This document shows positions 1 through 5,614 of a DNA stretch of 5,614 bases, one piece after another. The DNA is taken from assembly GCA_005877565.1 (NCBI GenBank), contig VBOK01000174.1, forward strand, positions 1-5,614, in the 5' to 3' direction. The notes under the pieces are model-generated. The model worked only from the letters and a program-made list of their open reading frames with translations. It made no database searches and was not told where the DNA came from. Within the stretch, counting starts at the first letter, position 1. Every line of letters starts with the position of its first letter. The position numbers and the translations under genes are program-made. The DNA comes from Nitrospirota bacterium. GTDB lineage: Bacteria; Nitrospirota; Nitrospiria; Nitrospirales; NS-4.

Positions 1-1109
<1,109 letters not shown>

Positions 1110-1115
1110 CGGTGT

Positions 1116-2021
1116 TTAGCCCATGGCCTTGGACGGTGGAGCGGTGGGTGGCGCGTCGGGAGGCGGGTTGTAATACTGCATGGCTTGAGGGATCCACCGT
1201 TCGAGATTTTTGATCCGGGTCTCTTCCGAGGGGTGCGTGCTCAGGAACTCCGGCACGCCCGCGCCGGACCGGAAGCAGAGCTTGCCGATCATGTTGCGGG
1301 GGCACCCGCTCATCCGCTCCCAGAAGGCGATGGATTCGTGAGGGTCGTAGCCCGCCTGGGCCATCAGGCGGAGCCCGATATAGTCCGCTTCGGTTTCCTG
1401 GACGCGGCTGAACGGCAGGGAAGCATTGACGCCGTAAGCCATGAGGACACCCTGCACGGCACGTGGGTCTACATGGCCGAAGGCACTGCCGGCGATCGCG
1501 CCGACCTGTGCGATCTGCTCGAGAATTCCTCGGCTGATCCGCTCGACCCCGTGCCGTTGGATAGCGTGGGTGACCTCATGGCCCATCACCGTGGCCACGC
1601 CTGCCTCGTTCTGGGTATGCTTGAGAATGCCGGTGAAGAAGGCCACCTTTCCACCCGGCAGACAGAAGGCGTTGACGATCTTATCGTCCTGGATCAGGGC
1701 AAATTCCCAGTCGTAGCTCGGCCTGTTGGCGACGGCCGCGATCCGTTCGCCGACTCGCCGAATCATCGCATTGGCCTCCGGGTTCGTGCTGAGCGGGAAC
1801 TGGCGCAGGACGTCCCGGTAGGCCTCGATGCCCATCTTATTTTCTGTCTCCTCGGAAAAGAAAATCAGTTGCTCGCGGCCGGTGATGGGTGCGCGCGTGC
1901 AGCCCAGTAACAGGTCTAGCAGCCCTCCCGTCAGGCACACTCCGCACAGCCCTGCGGTGAGCCGGAGTGACTTGGCAAGGGCATCACGCCTGCCAATCAT
2001 GTGTGTGCTCAGGGCATCCAT
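1116..2021 (-). CDS. M48-family zinc metalloprotease, predicted lipoprotein (BepA/LoiP-like)
   Basis: This 301-residue protein is a predicted periplasmic or outer-membrane-associated zinc endopeptidase. Members of this family (LoiP, YcaL and the protease part of BepA) act in envelope protein quality control; that role is inferred from the family. The zinc motif is HEVTH at 148-152, within VMGHEVTHAIQRHG. The third ligand is most likely E209 in ETEADYIGL, the usual ExxAD motif. FLSTHPSEETRIKNL (259-273) is a conserved C-terminal M48 motif. The N-terminus has a hydrophobic segment (about 21-39) ending in a lipobox, LLGC, with C41 as the lipidated cysteine. G10-R11-R12 precedes this segment, so Tat export is possible but not shown. 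The tail from about 283 is proline-rich (NPPPDAPPTAPPSKAMG). There is no BepA-like TPR region at this length. The ATG at 2021 overlaps the end of sppA by 13 bases with no visible ribosome-binding site. ATG at 1998-2000 (M8) is an alternative start that keeps the signal peptide. carB follows 6 bases after the stop. Confidence 0.93.
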   Translation of the reverse strand: MDALSTHMIGRRDALAKSLRLTAGLCGVCLTGGLLDLLLGCTRAPITGREQLIFFSEETENKMGIEAYRDVLRQFPLSTNPEANAMIRRVGERIAAVANRPSYDWEFALIQDDKIVNAFCLPGGKVAFFTGILKHTQNEAGVATVMGHEVTHAIQRHGVERISRGILEQIAQVGAIAGSAFGHVDPRAVQGVLMAYGVNASLPFSRVQETEADYIGLRLMAQAGYDPHESIAFWERMSGCPRNMIGKLCFRSGAGVPEFLSTHPSEETRIKNLERWIPQAMQYYNPPPDAPPTAPPSKAMG

Positions 2022-3019
2022 AGATAGAGGAATTGGGGCGTCCCGCCGCGGACCAGCCCCATGATGTCCAGGTTCGCCAAGGCTTCCAGAGTGCTTGTAC
2101 CGGGCGCCTGGGAGTAGATGTTGTTTTTGTACGTTCCGGGCCGTACGTACATCACGACGCGGGCGTCGGCGAGCCCGGCCAGTTGTTTGGCCGCGGCGAT
2201 CCCGTCGTCCAAATAGCCGATCTGGTCCACCAGACCCAACTGCACGGCCTGCGGCCCCGTGAGGACGCGCCCGTCCGCGATGAGCTTGAGCTGGTCAGCC
2301 GGCAGGGCCTTCCGTCCTTTGGTAACCACCTCGAGAAAGCGCGACTGGAACCCGTTGATCATGTTTTGGAAGATCGCACGCTCCTCCTCGCTCATGGGGC
2401 GGAACGGCGAGCCAATGTCCTTCTTCGCACCGGATTTGATCGCGCCCGCCTCCACGCCGATCTTCTGGAGCAAGCCCTCCGCGTTGACGCGCAGCATGAT
2501 GACCCCCACGCTGCCGGTCACGCTCGTCGGGTGGGCGATGATCCGATCGGCGGCGACGGCGATGTAGTACCCTCCGGAGGCGCCGACGTCCATGATGACG
2601 GTCACGACGGGAATTTTGCGTTTTGACTTGAACTCGTTGATCTCGTGATGGATGACGTCCGATGCCGTGACGGTTCCGCCGGGGCTGTTGATTCGCAGCA
2701 GCAGCGCCTTGATCTGGCTGTCCTCGGCAGCCAGCGTCAATTCCTCCTTGATGAGAGCGACTAAATCTTCCGACTCGCTCAGGAGCTTGCTGGAGCCCTT
2801 CTCGGAGATGACGCCGGAGAGATCCATCATCAGAATCTTATCCGTGGCAGTGCCCTGCACCGTCTTCTCCCGCAGCGGCATGGTCTGCGGGAAGAGGGAA
2901 ATGGAGATGCAGCCTGCGGTGACCAGCGCGAGGAAAAATAGGGTCAGAGTCCATTTCCATCTGATGGAATGTGCCGACTGTGGCTTTGCCTGGAAATGGA
3001 CTCTGACCCTATTTTTCAT
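2009..3019 (-). CDS. sppA: Signal peptide peptidase SppA-type serine protease, membrane or lipid anchored
   Basis: This 336-residue S49-family (SppA, short form) serine protease cleaves remnant signal peptides or other membrane-associated peptides on the outer face of the inner membrane. The nucleophile is S148 in DVGASGGYYIA (144-154) and the general-base lysine is K200 in IKSGAKKDIGSP (194-205), matching the Ser-Lys dyad of Bacillus subtilis SppA. INSPGG (110-115) and TSVTGSVGV (165-173) are family motifs. DGRVLTGPQAVQLGLVDQIG lies near the C-terminus. The N-terminus has a basic segment, then a hydrophobic core at W23-G36 ending in TAGC, so C37 may be lipidated. The start is the ATG at 3017-3019, which shares one base with the carA stop (TAATG). 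An AAAGGA at 8 bases' spacing supports it. Residues 1-29 are almost entirely encoded by a long inverted-repeat element (see 2933-3017), which is very unusual. The next in-frame ATG (M47) would remove the export signal, so I prefer M1. The gene ends 13 bases inside the M48 gene. Confidence 0.93.
   Translation of the reverse strand: MKNRVRVHFQAKPQSAHSIRWKWTLTLFFLALVTAGCISISLFPQTMPLREKTVQGTATDKILMMDLSGVISEKGSSKLLSESEDLVALIKEELTLAAEDSQIKALLLRINSPGGTVTASDVIHHEINEFKSKRKIPVVTVIMDVGASGGYYIAVAADRIIAHPTSVTGSVGVIMLRVNAEGLLQKIGVEAGAIKSGAKKDIGSPFRPMSEEERAIFQNMINGFQSRFLEVVTKGRKALPADQLKLIADGRVLTGPQAVQLGLVDQIGYLDDGIAAAKQLAGLADARVVMYVRPGTYKNNIYSQAPGTSTLEALANLDIMGLVRGGTPQFLYLWMP
2933..3017. repeat. Perfect 27-bp inverted repeat (REP/REPIN-like) inside the sppA leader
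   Basis: The arms 2933-2959 and 2991-3017 are exact reverse complements over 27 bases, separated by a 31-base spacer. Each arm carries GGGTCAGAGTCCATTTCC preceded by an A-run (plus-strand sense at 2933-2959). The left arm and spacer also hold a nested hairpin, TTCCAT-CTG-ATGGAA (2955-2969). The right arm begins at the G of the sppA start codon and encodes K2-F9. The left arm encodes exactly W21-F29 (WKWTLTLFF) of the signal-peptide core. The layout of two opposed copies of one short motif with a spacer is that of REPIN or RAYT-mobilised elements. From memory, similar GGGTCAGA-type palindromes occur scattered in other environmental genomes, but I cannot check this. In RNA it would form a long stem with an A-run before and a U-run after, so it could also act as an attenuator or terminator just past carA. 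Confidence 0.9.
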
Positions 3020-4275
3020 TATGCCTTTCCTTTCGCCATCAGGTCGGTGAACCGATGGAACAGATACCTCGCGTCATGGGGGCCCGGCGAGGCTTCGGGA
3101 TGGTACTGGACGGAGTACGCCGGCAGATCGAGACAGCGCAGACCTTCGACGGCATCATCGTTCAGGCTGACATGGGTCAGTTGCACGCGGCCGTAGGCCG
3201 TGGTCCATGGGGCCGGTTTCGCGCCGGCTCCACTGGCCTCTCCTCCCCGCACCGCAAAGTTGTGGTTCTGGGACGTGATCTCCACCTTGCGAGTCTCCAA
3301 GTCGAGCACCGGATGGTTCGCCCCATGGTGCCCGAATTTCAACTTATACGTTTGCAATCCCAGCGCGAGTCCGATGATCTGATGGCCAAGGCAGATCCCA
3401 AAGATGGGCCGCTTGCCGAACAACATCCGCACCGCCTCGACCGCGTAGGGAACCCCTTCCGGGTCGCCCGGACCATTGGACAGGAAAATCCCGTCGGGAT
3501 TCAGCGCCAGCGCGGCGTCGGCCGTGGTCGAGGCCGGGACGACCGTGACCTCGAAGCCTTCATCCACCAGCCGCCGCAAAATATTGTACTTGATCCCGAA
3601 GTCATAGGCCACGACCTTGAAATGGCCATTCGTCCCTCCCGTACCCACCTGACGGGAGTGGGTCCCATCTGGTGATGCCCCTCCCGCGCCCATCTGACGG
3701 GAGGGGGCCCCATCTGGTGATGCCCCTCCCGCCCCCACTTTCCACTTACCGGAGTCCTCCATCCATTTATAGGGCTTGGCGCAGGTGACTTCCTTGACCA
3801 GGTCCCGACCGAGGATGCTGGGGGCCTCCCGCGCCTTTCGCACCACTCGCTTGGGGTCGAGGTCCGCATGCGAGATGACGCCCTGCTGCGAGCCGTGGTC
3901 GCGGAGGTGCGTGGTCAGGGCCCGCGTGTCGATCCCCTGGATCCCCACGATGCCGTGCTGACGCAGATACTCGTCCAGGGTCAGCCGGCTCCGCCAGTTG
4001 CTCGGGTACGGGCACGCTTCTTTTACGATGAAGCCGGCCAACCACGGGCGAGCGGACTCGACATCTTCTGGGTTGATCCCGTAGTTGCCGATGTGCGGAT
4101 AGGTCATCGTGACCATCTGGCCGCGGTACGACGGGTCCGTCAGGACCTCCTGATACCCCGACATGGCGGTGTTGAACACCACTTCGCCGGCGGTTTCCCC
4201 AGACGCGCCCAACGCGGTGCCCTTGAACACGGTCCCATCCGCCAACGCGAGGACAGCCGGTTTCACCGCACCCAT
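3019..4275 (-). CDS. carA: Carbamoyl-phosphate synthase small subunit (glutamine amidotransferase) with a repeat insertion
   Basis: The small subunit hydrolyses glutamine and channels ammonia to CarB in the cytoplasmic CarAB complex. The N-terminal CarA domain (about 1-165) has the family signature GEVVFNTAMSGYQEVLTDPSY (30-50, in part). The C-terminal class I glutaminase domain (about 219-418) has the nucleophile C295 in FGICLGHQ and the partners H392 and E394 in YHPEASPGPHD. FLSNGPGDP (264-272) and KFGHHGANHPV (313-323) are also conserved. The protein is 418 residues, against about 380 in most bacteria. The excess is a 15-residue tandem repeat in the interdomain linker (180-217) and a smaller Gly/Ala-rich insert at about 343-361. 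The catalytic parts look intact. I chose the ATG at 4273-4275 because MGAVKPAVLALADGT aligns with the family N-terminus and GAAGG-type spacing is good (GAAGG, 7 bases). An upstream in-frame ATG at 4347 would add 24 residues unlike CarA. The start overlaps the upstream membrane-protein gene by 13 bases, and the stop overlaps sppA by one. Confidence 0.97.
   Translation of the reverse strand: MGAVKPAVLALADGTVFKGTALGASGETAGEVVFNTAMSGYQEVLTDPSYRGQMVTMTYPHIGNYGINPEDVESARPWLAGFIVKEACPYPSNWRSRLTLDEYLRQHGIVGIQGIDTRALTTHLRDHGSQQGVISHADLDPKRVVRKAREAPSILGRDLVKEVTCAKPYKWMEDSGKWKVGAGGASPDGAPSRQMGAGGASPDGTHSRQVGTGGTNGHFKVVAYDFGIKYNILRRLVDEGFEVTVVPASTTADAALALNPDGIFLSNGPGDPEGVPYAVEAVRMLFGKRPIFGICLGHQIIGLALGLQTYKLKFGHHGANHPVLDLETRKVEITSQNHNFAVRGGEASGAGAKPAPWTTAYGRVQLTHVSLNDDAVEGLRCLDLPAYSVQYHPEASPGPHDARYLFHRFTDLMAKGKA
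3024..3033 (-). promoter_or_regulatory. Ribosome-binding site for sppA
   Basis: On the minus strand the last codons of carA read AAAGGAAAGG just before CATA-ATG. AAAGGA is 8 bases from the sppA ATG, and a second AAAGG is 4 bases away. This supports the start that overlaps the carA stop, and suggests coupled translation, although the start codon also touches the base of the long inverted repeat. Confidence 0.65.
3625..3738 (-). repeat. 45-bp in-frame tandem repeat (minisatellite) in the carA linker
   Basis: Two full 45-base units lie at 3694-3738 and 3649-3693, followed by a partial, diverged unit (3625-3648). The full units differ at 4 of 45 positions, three of which change the amino acid. 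They encode VGAGGASPDGAPSRQ and MGAGGASPDGTHSRQ, and the remnant encodes VGTGGTNG. Each unit carries CGGGAG and CTCCCG in opposite orientation, so the region can fold into alternative hairpins; the longest I found is a perfect 9-bp stem at 3698-3706 with 3723-3731. The insertion lies between EVTCAKPYKWMEDSGKWK and HFKVVAYDFG, the junction of the two CarA domains, where length change is structurally tolerable. Copy number may vary between strains, which is an inference. Confidence 0.9.
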
Positions 4276-4577
4276 TTCTGCACCTTCATGCACAGGAGGG
4301 TCGTGCCCAATCCCAGGTTGATCAGATAGAGAATCCGCGCAATCCAATGATAGTGGAAAAAGGCATCGTATGCCGATTTTTTCGCCTCAGTTTCCATTGT
4401 GGCGAAGGCCAACTCCTGCAGCCGCACGACCTCGGGATTGAGGTAAAAGGTCAACCCGACGGCCACCATCACCATGATCCCCGCCACGGCCCACTCAGGC
4501 CTGCTGATCAGGTCCTTCGCAACAACTCCAGTCCCCCGACCCAGACCGCCAGCGCGATGACCTCGACACACTGACAC
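4263..4577 (-). CDS. Small membrane protein, C-terminal two helices of a probably frameshifted gene
   Basis: This open frame encodes up to 104 residues from a GTG at 4575-4577. The convincing part starts at about ISRPEWAV. It has a transmembrane segment at WAVAGIMVMVAVGLTFYL, a charged and aromatic middle (LQELAFATMETEAKKSAYDA), and a second segment at ARILYLINLGLGTTLLCMKV with a basic C-terminus (KVQKWVR). The first 25 or so residues (SVCRGHRAGGLGRGTGVVAK) are Gly/Arg-rich and look like out-of-frame translation. The next frame over the same bases gives a clear first helix, VIALAVWVGGL (see 4508-4582). I therefore think this is the remainder of a four-helix DUF4149/TMEM205-like protein that has suffered a frameshift and probably an internal deletion; the family name is tentative. 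It could still be a real short protein. It lies 12 bases after pyrC and overlaps the carA start by 13. Its cellular role is unknown. Confidence 0.55.
   Translation of the reverse strand: MSVCRGHRAGGLGRGTGVVAKDLISRPEWAVAGIMVMVAVGLTFYLNPEVVRLQELAFATMETEAKKSAYDAFFHYHWIARILYLINLGLGTTLLCMKVQKWVR
4283..4287 (-). promoter_or_regulatory. Ribosome-binding site that decides the carA start
   Basis: GAAGG on the minus strand lies 7 bases before the ATG at 4273-4275. It supports the short start of carA over the in-frame ATG at 4347. It sits inside the last codons of the membrane-protein gene. Confidence 0.7.
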
Positions 4578-4582
4578 ACCAC
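4508..4582 (-). pseudogene. Out-of-frame N-terminal helix fragment of the small membrane-protein gene
   Basis: From a GTG at 4580-4582 this frame reads VVCQCVEVIALAVWVGGL and then ELLRRT before a TGA at 4508-4510. The run VIALAVWVGGL is typical of a first transmembrane helix in small DUF4149/TMEM205-like proteins. The frame then fails while the neighbouring frame carries the later helices. The upstream codons (IRKLI) show that the frame is open back into the end of pyrC, and an ATC stands where an ATG could once have been (inference). A sequencing or assembly indel could produce the same picture, but a single indel would not restore the missing middle of a four-helix protein. Confidence 0.5.
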
Positions 4583-4589
4583 GATGAGC

Positions 4590-5614
4590 TTACGGATAGA
4601 CCACCCTCCCGCCGACGATCGTCGTCGTCACCCGCCCCTTCAGCTTCCACCCGGCGAAGGGCGTGTTACGTCCCTTGGACCGAAACTGCTCGGGCTCGAC
4701 GACCCATTGAGCGTCAGGGTCTATGAGCGTCACGTCGGCGTCGGCTCCAACGGCCAGGGTGCCCTTGGAGAGGCCGAACGCGCGGGCCGGCTGCACGGTC
4801 AGCAACGCGACCACCTGTTCGACTGACAACAGGCCTTCGTCCACCAACGTCAAGGCGAGGCCCCAGGCGGTTTCCAGCCCCACGATCCCGAAGGGGGCAT
4901 AGTCGAACTCCCGCTGCTTTTCGAAGTCCGCGTGCGGGGCGTGGTCCGTCGCGATGGCGTCGATGGTCCCATCCTTCAGCCCCGCCTTGATGGTGTCCAC
5001 ATCCTTGCGGCTTCGCAGCGGCGGGTTCATCTTCGCGTTCGTGTTGAATTCGCGTACGGCCTCGTCGGTCAGGAGAAAATGGTGGGGGCAGGCCTCGGCC
5101 GTGACCTTGATGCCACGGGCCTTGGCCTCCCGGACCATCCGGACCGAGCCGGCCGTGCTGAGATGAGCTAAGTGCAGCCGCCCACCGGTCAGTTCCGCAA
5201 GGGCCAGGTTGCGGGCCACCATGACGTCCTCCGCCGCGGCAGGGACGCCGTGCAGGCCCATCTCGGTGGCAACCAGTCCTTCGTGCATGCACCCCCCTTC
5301 CGAGAGGTGGAGGCACTCGCAGTGGTCCACGACCGTGAGGGCGAAGGCCCGCGCGTACTCGAGCGCACGGCGCATCACCATGCCGTTCATGACGGGCTTG
5401 CCGTCGTCGGACACCGCCACGCACCCGGCGTCCTTCAGCTCCCCGAACTCCGCGAGCTCCTTGCCCTCGGACCCCTTTGTGATCGCGCCGATGGGGAACA
5501 CGTGGGCAAGCCCAGCGGCACGAGCCTTGTCCAGGATGAACTCCGTCACGGACTGGTTGTCGTTCACCGGCGACGTGTTCGGCATGCAGCAGACGCTGGT
5601 GAAGCCGCCGGCGA
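4590..5614 (-). CDS. pyrC: Dihydroorotase, class I type (5' end outside window)
   Basis: This is the zinc amidohydrolase that cyclises N-carbamoyl-L-aspartate to dihydroorotate, the third step of pyrimidine synthesis. 340 residues are visible, numbered here from A1 of AGGFTSVCCMPNTSPVNDN at the window edge. About 85-90 N-terminal residues are missing, including the first metal motif (usually HxH), by comparison with the usual length of about 425. In order I see MPNT (10-13) for substrate contact, VSDDG (67-71) with the metal-bridging aspartate, DHCE (96-99) and HLAHLSTAGS (147-156) with metal-binding histidines, EACPHHFLLTDE (173-184), MNPPLR (195-200), and ATDHAPH (221-227) with the catalytic aspartate D223. 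Because these residues are kept, this is the active enzyme and not the inactive PyrC-like partner found in some bacteria. An internal ATG at 5583-5585 is not the start, because the conserved AGGFTS motif continues in frame before it. The stop (TAA at 4590-4592) is followed within 12 bases by the membrane-protein gene. pyrB may lie just upstream, as in many such operons (inference). Confidence 0.97.
   Translation of the reverse strand, partial: AGGFTSVCCMPNTSPVNDNQSVTEFILDKARAAGLAHVFPIGAITKGSEGKELAEFGELKDAGCVAVSDDGKPVMNGMVMRRALEYARAFALTVVDHCECLHLSEGGCMHEGLVATEMGLHGVPAAAEDVMVARNLALAELTGGRLHLAHLSTAGSVRMVREAKARGIKVTAEACPHHFLLTDEAVREFNTNAKMNPPLRSRKDVDTIKAGLKDGTIDAIATDHAPHADFEKQREFDYAPFGIVGLETAWGLALTLVDEGLLSVEQVVALLTVQPARAFGLSKGTLAVGADADVTLIDPDAQWVVEPEQFRSKGRNTPFAGWKLKGRVTTTIVGGRVVYP

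Noticed and set aside
2033..2626. Plus-strand open frame of 197 codons opposite sppA
   Set aside because: It lies entirely within sppA, which has intact catalytic motifs in the other strand. The product is rich in His/Asp/Arg/Val without a domain, and is a shadow frame.
3625..3738. Reading the carA repeats as a CRISPR-like array or intergenic regulatory array
   Set aside because: The units are directly adjacent with no unique spacers, are in frame with carA, and number only two and a part. A coding minisatellite explains them better.
4276..4347. 24-residue N-terminal extension of CarA from the ATG at 4347
   Set aside because: The extension (MDCADSLSDQPGIGHD and on) does not resemble CarA and would overlap the membrane-protein gene deeply. 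The ATG at 4275 has a good ribosome-binding site and matches the family N-terminus.
4714..5424. Minus-strand open frame of 236 codons in another frame of pyrC
   Set aside because: It is an Arg/Gly/Pro-rich alternative frame inside pyrC, whose own frame carries all the dihydroorotase motifs.

Overview
The window is a compact bacterial gene cluster read entirely from the minus strand. In transcription order (high to low coordinates) it holds pyrC (dihydroorotase, 5' end outside the window), a small and apparently damaged membrane-protein gene, carA (small subunit of carbamoyl-phosphate synthetase), sppA (signal-peptide-peptidase-type serine protease), an M48-family metalloprotease lipoprotein, and carB (large subunit of carbamoyl-phosphate synthetase, first 369 residues only). 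Neighbouring genes overlap by up to 13 bases or lie 6-12 bases apart, so they are probably one transcription unit whose promoter is upstream of the window. I see no promoter, tRNA, rRNA, CRISPR array or transposase gene, and no gene-free stretch longer than a few bases.

CarA and CarB make carbamoyl phosphate from glutamine, bicarbonate and ATP. PyrC cyclises carbamoyl aspartate to dihydroorotate. The operon is therefore mainly for de novo pyrimidine synthesis (and arginine, through carbamoyl phosphate). Between carA and carB lie two predicted envelope proteases, SppA and the M48 lipoprotein, which have no obvious metabolic link to pyrimidines.

The DNA is GC-rich by eye, start codons include GTG, and both proteases look like lipoproteins of a Gram-negative-type envelope. 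The gene order and residue patterns suggest to me a Nitrospirota (Nitrospira-like) or similar environmental lineage. This is a low-confidence guess, because no taxonomic marker is present.

I do not see a new defence or mobile system here. The unusual content is small-scale DNA inside essential genes. First, a perfect 27-bp inverted repeat (REP/REPIN-like) supplies the beginning of the sppA reading frame, including half of its signal-peptide hydrophobic core. Second, a 45-bp in-frame tandem repeat is inserted in the linker between the two domains of CarA. Third, the small membrane-protein gene between pyrC and carA has its first transmembrane helix in a different reading frame from the rest.
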